Shown one piece after another: positions 22,951 to 35,045 of a stretch of DNA of 64,000 bases (position 1 is its first letter; each line of letters begins with the position of its first letter). Origin of the DNA: Atrina japonica (Eukaryota > Mollusca > Bivalvia > Pterioida > Pinnidae). The notes under the pieces are model-generated. The model was not told the DNA's origin and did no database searches. It saw only the letters and a program-made list of their open reading frames with translations. The stretch is taken from assembly GCA_030159075.1 (NCBI GenBank), contig BROG01001174.1, positions 1-64,000 of the forward strand. Reading direction: 5' to 3'. Both the position numbers and the translations under genes were made by a program.

Positions 22951-23165
22951 TGCAATCCATGTTTTTGTATATATATATAACAAGATAAAAACGTTTATCA
23001 TAAAATTTAACGAATTTCATTTCTTATTTTGGCTAATAATAATACTACATGTGATCTGGCCTTTTAGAAATATGCAATTTTAATGGAATCCGTGAAGTAT
23101 TTCTTGTAAAACTGATACTTTCAAGACTTGTACTTTATGTTGCCAATGTAGAAATTGACGTCAAA

Positions 23166-23357
23166 TATAAAAAAAATCAGATACCAAAGTATAAATCAAT
23201 AGGATGTCCAGGACATAGATACAAATGCGGTAAAAATGGACAAACAAGGACCTCTGGAAACCAAGAGGTGGGATCAGGTGCCATGGAGGAGTAAGCATCC
23301 CCTGTCGACCGATCACACCCGCCGTGAGTTCACAGTCAAGTCCAATGAAATACGTTA
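23166..23357 (-). repeat. PLE 3' tail (tail-only copy)
   Basis: From AAATCAGATACCAAAGTATAA to CAATGAAATACG, close to the family consensus; no RT part. Tail-only copies are consistent with 3'-primed, 5'-truncated insertion. Confidence 0.8.
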
Positions 23358-23745
23358 CCTACCGTCACACTCTTCTCAGGACTAGTGAATATGAAATAGC
23401 AACACAAGTTCATAACTAGATGATTGGAAATAATATATTCATTGAAAACTGTATTATCTATTGTATTGATAATTCTGATAAAACATTTATTTATGAAATA
23501 AATTATAAGTAGATATTTGAAAAAAAGAAACAAATCAATGGGGTTAATACTTTCAAATATAGCAATTATGTTTTGTCATTCATACGGAATAATTAATTTT
23601 CTAATTGTAGAAAGCATTCCGAGACAATTGATGAATCAAAAACTTAAAGCTTAAATGCTGAACAAAAATTCTAAACCATAACAAAATATATTACATCAGG
23701 ATTTAAAACATCACAGTATACATGTACATGTATATATAAATGTAT

Positions 23746-24267
23746 CTACTCCTCATTCGGTCTCGTGCAAGTAATGTCTCTGAAAGGTCCACGGACATAT
23801 GGACGTATAGTTTTGTACAGATATTTTTGTCTCTCTACACTTAACCAACTTGTACACAATACACGTGGTCTCTCTAGCCCTATGCATGCAGATGATTTTA
23901 CAACTTCTATTTGGATCTCATTATCATCATCACTCCAGGATCTGTACTTGTGATGCGAAATTGTATGTATTTCTGAATACCGGTAACTGGCTAAGTTTTC
24001 ACTAAGGTGTGCTTTCCAATCACGCCAAAACCAACCGTCTTCGTCATATAATACTGCCTCATTTGACGATGCAGATGAATTTACGATTTGCTTTAAGTAC
24101 TTTAAACAATCACAGTCAGTTATTCTGAATTTTCGTTTTAAATTAGCGGAACCAGCATCAATTACGCAACGGCAGTGTCCAGGAATCCGCATCATGTACT
24201 TGATACTGTCATGTAGCCCTACCATAACCCTCCAGACAAAATATGCAAGGACATGTCGATTTTTGTT
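23746..24267 (-). CDS. DUF7869-like, transposon-derived ORF (C-terminal part)
   Basis: Open frame of 174 codons to a TAG at 23746. It starts right after an acceptor-like GTTTTCAG (frame phase 0: NKNRHVLAYFVWRVMVGL). The motifs NKNR, W-R-V, IPGHCRC, KRKFRITDCDC and AVLYDEDGWFWRDWK resemble the DUF7869-type domain, widespread in cnidarian and mollusc genomes and thought to derive from a DNA transposase. An upstream segment at 24633-24582 reads NGYCEKHAEFHADSC, which fits just before NKNR, but the phases of the two pieces do not join cleanly. It could be a real exon, a domesticated gene or a decayed element. Family assignment is from memory of motif shape. Confidence 0.5.
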   Translation of the reverse strand, partial: NKNRHVLAYFVWRVMVGLHDSIKYMMRIPGHCRCVIDAGSANLKRKFRITDCDCLKYLKQIVNSSASSNEAVLYDEDGWFWRDWKAHLSENLASYRYSEIHTISHHKYRSWSDDDNEIQIEVVKSSACIGLERPRVLCTSWLSVERQKYLYKTIRPYVRGPFRDITCTRPNEE

Positions 24268-24639
24268 CTGAAAACAAAATCATAATAATGCACTGACGGA
24301 CCTGTTTTCCTTGTAAGTAAAATTGTCTTAACTTTTCAGTGTATTTAAACAATGGGTTAATCATGCATATATTGCTGAATAGTTTCTTTACAGAAAGTAG
24401 AAAATGAAAATATGAGTCCAAATATAAGTCCATTTATCTGCATCATCCCGAAACAAATTTTATTATAAACTTAAATATGTCATATTGTGATCGTTATGTG
24501 TGTGTGTGTTTTGTTTTTATAAATTCTAATGAATGTATAAAATCACACAAAAATTCAAAGAAATTAAAAGAATAAACATACTGACGCAACTATCAGCATG
24601 AAATTCGGCATGTTTTTCACAGTATCCATTTTGCTGCAA

Positions 24640-25595
24640 AACGGTACAATTACTGATTAGCAATCAGACGATTCTTCGCTATAATAGTGGAGTTAAAAGG
24701 AAAATGACGATACATCTAAACTACCCTGAGAGGTGATGGTAGTGACTCAAATTACCAGAAATTGGGCATATATTTGGTGAAATGTAGCACAGGTACAAAT
24801 AAATTAAACATTTTGAACTAAATGAATTATTTAAAACCGTAGTTTATTAAATGGATGCATTTTAAGTTTCTTTTCGATATGATTCTTAAATCTTATATTG
24901 CTTAAAGCATTATATAACTTCAGGGGACGACTTTTTTGGACAGCATTGCAAATTTTGTCAACTCAGATTATTTATTTTCAAGACAAGACAGAATATTTAT
25001 TTTTAATCTTTTTAACAACATGTTTTTTTTGTTGGTTTTTTTGCCTTTATGATCAAGATTGTAGTATAACGTAGTGGCAGATCTAGGCATGTTCAAAGGA
25101 TTAACATAAATGTATACTTACTCAAAACTCGGTTACTGCGCGTATTAACACGTATCTTTTAGTGGATTTGTCAGCACCCAGAAATGCTAATATTTCACAT
25201 TGATTATACATCTCAAAAGAATATTATCTGAGCAAACATAATGCATATGAAATCTTATCCGGAATCTTTTTATTAAAGGTTATTTTTGACTTGCAGACAC
25301 TAAATTGTGGCATCTTTATTCTTCAAAATATTAGATTTTCAAACTAACTAACTAAAGAGAAATTCAGCAGACAGAAGCTGAATGCTCCATTGTTCCTTTA
25401 ATGCGTACAGATACATATTGTTTTTTTATAGGGTTGCATAAAATTTAACTGGTATAAAGTTGGAAATTCCAAGAAAAAAGTTGGAAAAACCAAGAGAAAA
25501 AGTTGGAAATTCCAAGAAAAAATAACTTAATATATCTGAGATATCGAAAAGAAAAATGGCTCAAATTATTTTTCAACATTGGTCCCCCTACCCCG

Positions 25596-25629
<34 letters not shown>

Positions 25630-25860
25630 TTTGAAGCCCATAGTCTCAGATATGGCAAAATATAACTATAATTAAGGAAAAAGCGAAAATGGCATGATGC
25701 TGAAATCAAATATACTACAATTTCGAATAATCTTACATTAGATGAGATCAGATGAAAAGCATGTTTTATTACAGTTGAATTGAGTTTTGTATAATACGGA
25801 GCCCGGGAGGTGACATAGTGGTTAAATAAAATTACTCCGTGCGATCATATAATTATTGAA
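24640..25860. other. Intergenic, simple repeats only
   Basis: Contains three tandem copies of a ~22-bp AGTTGGAAATTCCAAGAAAA-like unit (25456-25522) and a poly-T run (25590-25626). No gene is recognised. Confidence 0.5.
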
Positions 25861-25864
25861 AAAA

Positions 25865-25975
25865 AACTTATTCCGTACGAACGGAATAATTAACGAGAGA
25901 AAAAAATATTCCGTGTGAACGGAATAATTATTGCGAGAAAAAAAATATTCCGTACCCTGACACTTTTTTATCCCG
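25865..25975. repeat. Tandem palindromic ATTCCGT...ACGGAAT units
   Basis: About 45-bp units with the inverted pair ATTCCGTnnGAACGGAATAATTA separated by GAGAAAAAAA tracts. At least two full units and partial ones. Confidence 0.65.
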
Positions 25976-26960
25976 GAAATAAATCTGTCGGCATGAAAAT
26001 TTCTGTCCGCTCTTCCAGTATATAGCCATTTATGAATTTTATTTTTTATCTAAAACACAAATACGGAAGACCTACTCGCTGTGTGTCGCAGCAAATCCAG
26101 AAGCTGATTTTCGATGGACGGTATTTTGGTAAAAAGGTCATCGCGTGTAAACCATGCTACCATCAATTATGGACATAATCATACACGTTATTCATATAGA
26201 TTACGTTTCGGCCTTGCATAAATCTCGGCCGATAATCCCGAATCTCTACTGAATCCTTGTTAGCTGTGATACACACGCCACATTCTTTTCATATTTTCGA
26301 CCCCCCCCCCCAAAAAAAAAAATCATAAAATACCAAAATCAATTCCTTAAATCAGCATATTGATGTACAATGTTCTCTTGTAATTTAATTTAGAATTATG
26401 ACCCTTTTTGACATATTTTAATCATGTTCATATAATTCTGTCACTTCTAACCACTTCGTTGTAAAATCTTATGATAAAGTGGATGAGCATTTTACCGGCC
26501 ATCTTTGACCGAAAAGGCGGTGTCAGGTAACTTCGGCACTTGTAAACAAGTACATTCGGCATTTCCAGCAACATGCACAACTTAATATTAGAAATTAATA
26601 TTCATCAGGAGATATTAGTTGATTTATTTTAATCAATATTAGATCATGATGCTGATATTACCCGTCCTTTTACCGTAAATACCTGATGCCAAAAACGTAA
26701 GTGCTGGAGTTACCGGTACAAGTGCCGAATTTACTTTCACTAGTGCGGAAATTACTCGGTGCCGATTTTACAGATGTCGAAACTACCATAATTCAAAAAG
26801 TGATTTACATGGCACTTTTAAATAGAAAGTATGGATATGTCAAACAACCGACATCAAGCGCAACGTGTGAATTGCCCGTCGACACATTTTAGTGACGTAA
26901 TTCTAAATGTCATTTACGTCATAATGACAAAGAGTACAATAAGACCCCCTTTTCCTATGG
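25976..26960. other. Intergenic with short GTGCCGAAATTAC-like repeats
   Basis: A poly-C/poly-A junction lies at 26300. Near 26520-26560 and 26700-26790, phrases like AAGTGCCGAATTTAC occur in both orientations, and an apparent 63-codon frame at 26701 is made of them. No gene supported. Confidence 0.45.
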
Positions 26961-26963
26961 GCT

Positions 26964-27081
<118 letters not shown>

Positions 27082-27642
27082 CTGATTGGTTGAGAGAGAT
27101 GTGAAAATTGTCATCCGCTCAATTAACAAAGATAAAGAAGTCAGTGTGACATTCCAAATAGCATGTGTAAACGTCATGCATGTATAGTTACTCCCAGTGA
27201 GAGTGTGAAATGAAAACACTATAACAGGAGAAGACGACATATTACTACACAGGAACGAAAAGTTCGTGATATGGAAATTGGTGTGACTATGACACTCCTT
27301 CCCAATCGACAAGCTCAACAGGATACATTTGGCCGAGGCAATTATGAAATACACAGGACGTCGTCGATGTACCTGTAAATATTACTGAATGCGAATTGTA
27401 TTTCATATCAGTAAAAAAAACATATAGGAAATGAATAAGATTCACGAGGTATTTGTATACGTTTTTTACAGTCTAATTCATTTTACCTAAGATAATTATT
27501 CCAGATTTAAATGTTTCTAAGAAAATTGCAACACAACTTATCCGATATGTATCCAAATGCAATTTAACATTGTTGAAAATTTGGACAGGTTTTACTCTTT
27601 CAAGAGTGCTCTACTTTACAATCATCATATAATACTGGAATT

Positions 27643-27865
27643 CGTTTGTTTGTTTGTTTATTGCTGTTTAATGTCCCACACAAGAATATTTCACTCATAT
27701 GAAGACGTCACAAAATGCCGGTGAAGGGCTTCAAATTTTGGCCTATGCTCGGCACTTACGGCCATTGAGCAATGAGGGTTCCTTAACGTGCTGACACCTA
27801 CTGTGACACAGGACCTCGGTTTTTACTGTCTCATCCGAAGGACAGGAAACCAACCTGCCGTCGGT
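27643..27865 (-). repeat. SINE copy, head truncated
   Basis: Reverse-oriented tail (TTTGTTTATTGCTGTTTAA) through CAGGAAACCAACCTGCCG; it stops before the tRNA-like head. Confidence 0.85.
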
Positions 27866-28306
27866 AAACTAATAAAAATGACGGCTGAATGGGAACATAA
27901 ACAGTATTATTTCAGGGATGATATCTTTGGCTTTCCCCGTGTATACGTCCGCGTAACTGGATTAGTATTTTATAAATCTGCAAAAGATAAACAAGTAAAA
28001 ATGGCAATCAAAATCATGAAAAACATAGTTCAAAAATATTAGCAATCATATGTGTTCATCCCCACTTTTCAAAAGAGATGAAGCAAGGTATTATGGATCG
28101 CATTCAACAACATTGATTCAACATAATATAAAAATCAAACGCTAATATGGAGGGAATAATTTGAATAATTTATTGTAACATAAACCTGAGTGATTTAATA
28201 TCTTCTTACAAACGTTGCGTCTGTATAGGGTCAATATTCTGTTATGACGTATTTTGTTTTAAATCTCTTGATATTCTGAACATAACTTAACTAATACATA
28301 TAGGAT

Positions 28307-28444
28307 CTGTCATTCGTTTCCATTCATATCACATTTATGTTACGAGTTTTGAATTTTCCATTTTGCAAACCTCTTGCGAGCCAGAATGGAAACTGATTCA
28401 TAACTCGTTATCATAAATGTATTATGAATGGAAACTCGTGACAG
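28307..28444. mobile_element. Foldback MITE 1 (~42-bp TIRs)
   Basis: Left arm CTGTCATTCGTTTCCATTC... (28307-28348) and right arm ending GAATGGAAACTCGTGACAG (28402-28444) are complementary with few mismatches around a ~50-bp centre. Non-coding, 138 bp. Confidence 0.7.
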
Positions 28445-28474
28445 ATTTTTTATCATATGATCTAACATATACAG

Positions 28475-28681
28475 TGGGACTAATTCATGTACCACGTGAT
28501 AACCGATAACGTTTGTGCGGGACTATTGTTTCTATTAGTGATGGAATGACTCTAGCAGACAATATCCCGCGGTAACGTCATTTCAGCGGGAAGATTACAT
28601 AGAGTTACGTCCCATCACCATTGGAGATACTAGTACAGAACAAACGTTATCGGGTATCACGTGGTACATAAATTAGTCCCA
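28475..28681. mobile_element. Foldback MITE 2 (42-bp TIRs)
   Basis: TGGGACTAATTCATGTACCA... (28475-28516) is matched by its complement ending at 28681 (two mismatches in 42). The arms continue inward imperfectly (GTGATGG...CCATCAC). 207 bp, no coding. No clear target-site duplication is visible. Confidence 0.75.
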
Positions 28682-28952
28682 TTTTAACGGCATTTACAGA
28701 TGACTGGGGATAAAAATTCTTATCATTCTGTCTGTCCAGCTGACTAAATGGTTCCAACTAGGTCAAATACTTGCGCAAAATATTGTAAATATTGCAAATA
28801 TAGTTACATATATTTTAAATTATTATTAACATCTAAGCATAAATCTACTCTACTTGAATGGAGCAGAATTTTAAAATAATCGATACAACATGTTTTAATC
28901 GATGCACAGTTCGAGTTCAAGTGACGTCACAAATACCGAGTGACGTCTTCCC

Positions 28953-30045
28953 TCATCGTCTGGCATAATCTTCGACAGAATTCAGTACAGATTTAGAAGA
29001 TTGCCAATGTTTAAAGCGTCTAAACCTTTTTTTGGTAAATTTAAGTTTAAGGAAAAGACGTTTTAGTTCAGAACAGTCATCGTTTGTAACGCATGTACGC
29101 TTGAACAGTCTGTGATAAGCAATGTCCATTATAATGGAGTTCAGTGTGTATTCTGGGGTTGAAGAATCCGTGTAGGGGTTCATTCTTGCTTCCTGAAAAA
29201 GTTCATTATGTAATGGAAAAGGAACAGAATAAAGTTTGCTTCGAATGTGATGAAGGCCCAATTTTTTGTTAACGTAAGGTAAAAGAGATGAAAAAGTGAT
29301 ATCATGTATGTTGGGTCTGTTGTATGAACGATGTCCGTGACTTCGCTTACGTTAGAATTAAAAAGTTCCATCATATTAACACCACTACACAGTGGGCTTG
29401 ATAGATTGCCTACACTTTGAATAGTATCGTTACATCCGTAGGAGTATGCAGTGCCAAGCTTTTTAATACAAAATTCTTCACGTTGTCTTCGGAAGGGGGT
29501 ACTCAAGGTGGGATTGTTGGTCCAGTGGTATATTTTTAAAATTATACACACTCTCATAGACAAAGGGGAGGGGGAGTTGAAATGTCGATAGAGTATCTGG
29601 TTACCCCCATTATCAACCTCAAATCGATGACCAGACACACTTTTATATAAGGGACCCTTAGTCTCGCCAAAATAAATCAAACCACACAAGGTGCACTCAA
29701 TTCCGTAAACGACGTTAGATGATTTACAATCTAGATTATCCCAGCTTCTGGTGTTGTAATGCTTAATTGTCAGATTACTGGTGAACATTTGATTAGTTAT
29801 TAATATATGACATGTTTTACAATGTTTGACAAAACATTTTGAAATTGATGGTATATTGTTTGAAAATGAACTCTCAAAATGTCATCAAGTCGAATCTGAC
29901 AATGTTTAATGGGTACATAAGCATTATTATGTCTGTACCAAAAGTTGTTATCTTTAGACTGTACAAATGATAAGTTGGTAATGTCGCTGAGTACAACACG
30001 AGGAGCACCAAACAATCTCTGCGAGTCTGTGCTCCTATTAGACAC
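28953..30045 (-). pseudogene. Penelope-like GIY-YIG endonuclease region
   Basis: Read on the minus strand in three consecutive frames. It starts with a linker (FGAPRVVLSDITN, NNFWYRHNNAY). A frameshift near 29880 gives CFVKHCKTCHI (CCHH-like zinc cluster), then VVYGIECTLCGLIYFGET (GIY-YIG core, here YG...YFG) with an SGHRF helix. Another frameshift near 29210 leads into a basic C-terminus (KKRFRRFKHW). The Cys cluster just before GIY-YIG is characteristic of PLE endonucleases. There is no RT attached and the family may differ from the tail family above. Confidence 0.7.
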
Positions 30046-30180
30046 CTTTTATACTGGGCGCCGTGTCATCCAGTATGCAATTTAGTACTTTTTTATTATT
30101 CATTAAAAGTATGTACCGAACGACAAGTATCCTCGGGGAAAAAGTGTCCACCAGCAGTGATACATACTCGGTGGTGAAAA

Positions 30181-30312
30181 TATAAAACATCTCAGATACC
30201 AAAGTATTAATCCAGGACACGGATACAAATCCGGCAAAATGGACAAACACGGAATTCTGTAAACAAAGAGGTGGGATCAGGTGCCATGGAGGAGTAAGCC
30301 TCCCCTGTCGAC
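30181..30312 (-). repeat. PLE 3' tail (short copy)
   Basis: AAAACATCTCAGATACC through GGAGTAAGCCTCCCCTGTCGAC with a deletion of ~15 bases. Lies 136 bp right of the GIY-YIG fragment. Confidence 0.75.
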
Positions 30313-30648
30313 AATAAAAAGAAACTTGATGAAAATGAATTTGAATGATGATAAATAATATTACATCTATCTTATTTCTTAGCGATATGGTCACTGGTCA
30401 CAGACAGAGTGTTCCCCATCTGGTTATTTTTTAAGATACAGTTGTTACTATGGATATTGACCAAAGTATATTATTCTAAAATCAGACAAACTTTTTTCAG
30501 ACAAAATTTTTGACTATTCATACAATTCATATAAACATAACAACCCCCTTTATTTTAATAAAAAAATATAATTAGAAAGACATGCAAATGAATGGGGCAC
30601 ATCTACATAGACCGGTGACAAGTAATCTCTCACAAAGGGAAAACTAAA

Positions 30649-30740
30649 TTAACTCATTCACCCCTAAAGACACATTTGGACTGGTCTAAGTCATTGATTT
30701 ATAGAAGAGTCCATTGTTTTTTCAGGGGTTGATGAGTTAA
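30649..30740. repeat. Foldback element, 17-bp arms
   Basis: TTAACTCATTCACCCCT and the near-perfect complement AGGGGTTGATGAGTTAA enclose 58 bp. The intervals 30313-30648 and 30741-31002 show nothing else. Confidence 0.6.
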
Positions 30741-31002
30741 GATATGAGGTAATAAAAAAATCAGGTAATCTTAGACAAACTATATTTGTATTTCAAAAGA
30801 AGGTGATACATCTTAAAAAAGATAACTGGCAGAAAAGTGCAAAAGTTTCTGAAGTAAAATAAAACTCCATGTGAAAGTGAGAAAGAGTTTATCAATCCTT
30901 AGTGAGAATGAGTGAGTACTAGTGCGTACATGTATGAAAATGAATCAAATTTATACACGCCTTATCTTCTAACCTTAGTACAATGTACTATCTTTGAGGG
31001 CT

Positions 31003-31202
31003 GGCCTGACTCAGTTGGTAGTGTGCTCGTCTCTTGATCGTGAGGTCGTGAGTTTGAGTCCAGCTGGCACACGTCGGGTTTCTGTCCTTCGGACGAGACA
31101 GTAAAAACCAAGATCCTGAGTCACAGTCGGTGTCGACATGCCTCACTGTTCAATGGCTGTAAGTGCCAAGCATAGGCAAAACTTTGAACCCTTCATCGGC
31201 AT

Positions 31203-31233
<31 letters not shown>

Positions 31234-31262
31234 TGAGTGGGACGTCAAACAACCATACAACC
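31003..31262 (+). repeat. tRNA-derived SINE, near full length
   Basis: tRNA-like head with A box (TGACTCAGTTGGTAGTGTG) and B box (GAGTTTGAGTCC). The middle is CCTTCGGACGAGACAGTAAAAACC, and the tail ends GACGTCAAACAACCATAC, then the TA array. Confidence 0.85.
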
Positions 31263-31265
31263 AAT

Positions 31266-31266
31266 T

Positions 31267-31340
<74 letters not shown>
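31266..31340. repeat. (TA)n microsatellite following a SINE tail
   Basis: TA array immediately after the SINE end, probably grown from the AT-rich tail. Confidence 0.9.
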
Positions 31341-31342
<2 letters not shown>

Positions 31343-31882
31343 TTATAATGTTAATACAAGTAAATTAATTGTATTAATATTCAACAAGACTGTATGATAG
31401 AGTTGATCGTCCCCTGACAAGGACATTTACATATGTGTGTGCGTGTGTGTCTCAATACTAGTCTACATACTGGACTACATAGAAACAGATTTCACTAATC
31501 CTACGAAAAATTTGCAAAGTCACAAAGATGCTTGTATCATAAGAGAAACATAAGTTTTCACCTTCTCTACAGGATATTGAGCTTCTATAGTCTGTCTACA
31601 TGTATACTTCTATAGATACATGTATACATGTTAACAGATTATTGGTGAATGCTTGCAATTGCCTGTTTCCTACTTGTATGAGAAAACTTTACAATAGTGT
31701 AAGGGGGAAATGCACTGTCTTGCATCATCCTTTGGTTAGCATAAAGCTTCTCTACTAGTCATTCACTAGCAGTGGCGGAATTTCCTGTGTAACCTTGACC
31801 AGCCCATTACAAAAGTTACTAACTATATCATTGGACTGGCAGACACGGTAAATTCCAACTCTGTGATTTTCACTTACATGGT

Positions 31883-31883
<1 letters not shown>

Positions 31884-31966
<83 letters not shown>
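31884..31966. repeat. (GA)n microsatellite
   Basis: About 83 bp of perfect GA. Confidence 0.95.
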
Positions 31967-31969
<3 letters not shown>

Positions 31970-33126
31970 CATGTAACTAAGACCGGGAGTGTCATATATT
32001 AGTTGCCAAATACAACAGCTGCATTTGGCTATGATCAGTGACAGATATCAAATATGTGATTTTGTTCTAAATGGAATGACGTCACAAGTTCTATTGCATC
32101 TTACATACATGCATATTTGTTAAATATATTTAGCAAAGTGGCAATGCCCATATTGTTTTCAATATAATAGTGTATATTGATATTGCATTATAAATCAATT
32201 CAGTAGCAATATTCGGTTACAGGATAAACAGAATACATGGTTGGTGTCTTAAAATACAGTTTATATTTGAACTTGGGTAAGAAAAATGACACTAGCTCAA
32301 CAAGTCTCGTCAGTGTTGTTTTTTCTTAAATTTTTTCCAGATACAACCTGTGTTTTAATACATTAACTATCTATTCTCTGTAGTATCCGTATATTTTATC
32401 TAAAAATATGTATTCTTACAATCAAGAAAGTGTAGTCTTGTTATTGCCAATAGTCACCAGGTGTATGGTATTTATATAATTTCTATAGTGTACTTGAATG
32501 GTTCTTGATTTTTATACATTCTACTATTCTACCTTCATAGGTTGTGATGTTTTCCTTGGTTTGTCCCATGAGTATTCGTACATACCAGGGTGTGTTTGTC
32601 TCTGTGTGTCTCACAAAAATTTATGATGCTAAAAACCACTGCAAAACAATGCTTGCAAGAACCATTACCTCTGAAATAAGAAATTGTAACAGTCAAAAAT
32701 CAAGAAATATTTATTTTTATATTGGGGGTTTATATGTATACAAAAATACAGTTGCAATCAAGTTGTTTATTAGTTTTACTAGATGCTAATGCAATGCTAT
32801 AAAAATTAGGGCTCGATATTCATGGTTGCCCTGTGGCCCTAAACCAGTATAAATTAGTTTTGGGCTATTTCAATTTGATCGGTACAATTTGCCTGTTGTG
32901 TTAGTGACCAATAAATATTCCAGTTGTTATATCACTATTATAATAGATACATGTAATATATACCTGTTAATTTTGAATAAGGCCAGGATACGTAAATTTT
33001 GACGGGCACTTGTCCTGTCTACAATACATTGTATACTGTTTTAAGTGCATTCAAAAGTAATGGTTCAATGCTGAAATAGCGAATACATAAATGTAGATAA
33101 GCATGATTAAAATCAAGTATTTAAAT
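31967..33126. other. Intergenic, nothing recognised
   Basis: AT-rich with no family motif on either strand. An 81-codon frame at 32544 has no recognisable domain. Confidence 0.5.
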
Positions 33127-33310
33127 ATAAAAAATCTCAGATACCAAAGTATAAATCAAAAGAATGTCCAGAACATAGATACAAATCCGGTAAAAATGGA
33201 CAAACACGGACCTCTGGAAACCAAGAGGTGGGATCAGGTGTCATGGAGGAGTAAGCATCCCCAGTCGAACGGTCACACTCGCCGTGAGTCCAAAGTCAAG
33301 TGCAATGAAA
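33127..33310 (-). repeat. PLE 3' tail (tail-only copy)
   Basis: AAAATCTCAGATACC to CAAAGTCAAGTGCAATGAA, close to consensus. Confidence 0.8.
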
Positions 33311-33408
33311 GTTTTGAGACTTTTATCCCAAATATTGATATTGGTGACAGACTCTAACGTCTGTTTATCGATCATTAGTTGTGAAGGTGCGCCTTGACAT
33401 GTCACATG

Positions 33409-33714
33409 TCAAACACATGCAAATCTACGAAACTGTTCAGAATCGCTATCGACAGGTTCAATAAATTCAAGTTTTAATTCATCTGCAACATCGCATAATC
33501 TTACCAGGTGTTCTTTTTCATACAGGTGGCAAGTAATACTTCTGTCCTGGATATATATTTTTTTTAAATCACACACTTTCCATTGCATAAAATCTATTTT
33601 GTGTGATTGTTTTGATCGCAATTGTATTGACGACGTGAAAATCGGAAGAATACCTAGACACATATCGAAACCGAGGCGCGTAATAAAGTAACGAACGGAG
33701 TAGGAACGGAGCAA
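33409..33714 (-). pseudogene. SAP-like N-terminal fragment of a TE-type protein
   Basis: An open frame of 101 codons includes WKVCDLKKIYIQDRSITCH and EHLVRLCDVADEL, followed by an acidic stretch (VDSDSE). This helix-turn-helix-like spacing (W-x-V-x-x-LK...RxI...LVxLC) resembles the SAP-like start of proteins I know from mollusc and fish transposon-derived ORFs. It then stops. Whether it is an exon of a longer gene or a fragment is open. Confidence 0.35.
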
Positions 33715-34780
33715 CTAGAAAAGTTCTATTACTGATTTACACATTACATGTATATAGGCGTAGGTACCGGGGCGGCCAGGGACGCCCCCTCCCCACACTT
33801 TTTTACAAACCAATTGTTTATACATTATCAACACGTCTGGAATCAAGAATAAAGGCTTCCAAGAAATTTTAAAAATCAAAATTTTCTGGACTCCCTCATC
33901 ATGCTTTGCATGCATTTGTGTTTGCTGATACTCATTTTCTATAAATGATACGCATGTTAATGAAATATTTGGCCGGAATAAAAACGAGTCGCAATGTGAT
34001 AATTAACTCTCTGGGCTTTAATAATCGAACATTTCTGGGAAGCAAACCCTGGACCACGGGGAAATGGCGATTGTTGTGTCTGGAAGCTAGAGGATGCCTC
34101 ATCGGGCTTCGGAATTAATCCATCAACGATATTTTTAACGATAAAGGGGTCATAGTTCAACGTCTGGAGAATACTAGGCCAACATTATTTCCAGTTTTCA
34201 GTAACATATTTGCTAATCTAACCTTCTTTTGAGAATGATAATCAAAGTGGTTTTTAGCGGATTGCTATGCGTATTTTCGCGTCTGGATGCAGAAATAAGG
34301 GATTCCAAATTTAAAAAAAAAAATATCTGAAAGATGCGTAAAACCCTACCCCTGATGTAATATTGCTTCACAATTAATCCAACACGTAGAAATATGTGCA
34401 GTGACAAGGGAGAGAGTGCCGCCTAAATTTGATAAAATAGGTGTAAAACCTTTCAATTTTCTATAAAAAGTCGAAAACTTAAAGACAAATTTCCAAATAT
34501 GTTTGCACCTCGCTAGGCTCGGCGACTTTAATTTACATATACATCACTCCTACTTGAATTCATCACACTGCTATTGATGAAATCGTCACTGTGCCATTGA
34601 TGAGGTATGCAAGTCACCATAAAGAAATCCAAACGGTGAGGTCAAAATACTACTGAAAGAAAATTTTAAAACTGTTATAATATCAGCTATTTTTCCATAA
34701 AAACTTCTCCAATTATCCGGAAGTTTGCAGTTAGTAACCACTTTTGTAAGAGGAAATTAAGATCCCTCATGATATTTGTA
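33715..34780. other. Intergenic, nothing recognised
   Basis: Short open frames only, none with recognisable domains. A GGGGCGGCCAGGGACGCCCC GC-rich patch is at 33768. Confidence 0.45.
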
Positions 34781-34799
34781 CAGATGGTGTTCGACAATA

Positions 34800-35045
34800 T
34801 TCAACAGATTATCCATCACATTTTAATATGAAGATCGTATAAAGACATTCACATTTTGGCCATCTCATATTCGTCAGTCTCCAAATGACCTAGCAAGTGG
34901 TGGACTTTCCTATAGAAAGATGCATGATTATACAACATATTTTACCTGTGGAATTACCGTTAAGGAATGGAAACCATATGATGATATATATCGTGAACAT
35001 ATAAGATTCTCACCAGATTGTGTGTGTGTCCAAATGACATCATAA
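34800..35045 (+). pseudogene. Decayed BIR (IAP repeat) domain
   Basis: The plus-strand frame reads RIKTFTFWP, then LASGGLSYRKMHDYTTYF, TCGITVKEWKPYDDIYREH and IRFSPDC. This follows the BIR pattern R-x3-F-x2-WP, L-A-x-x-G, D-x3-C-F-x-C-G, W-x3-D-x3-EH, F-P-x-C. The first zinc Cys is Tyr (YF-TC-G), and FP is SP, so the zinc site is damaged. After MTS the frame stops, and an acceptor-like TTTCTTTCTAG precedes a Lys/Glu-rich short frame at 35047. BIR genes are amplified in bivalves and are known in Polintons, baculoviruses and mollusc herpesviruses. It lies 1.5 kb upstream of a Polinton relic on the same strand. Confidence 0.65.

Noticed and set aside
27788..28042. 84-codon ORF with a YYFRDDIFGFPRVYVRV stretch
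   Set aside because: Its first third is SINE sequence and the rest has no recognised motif; too weak to call.
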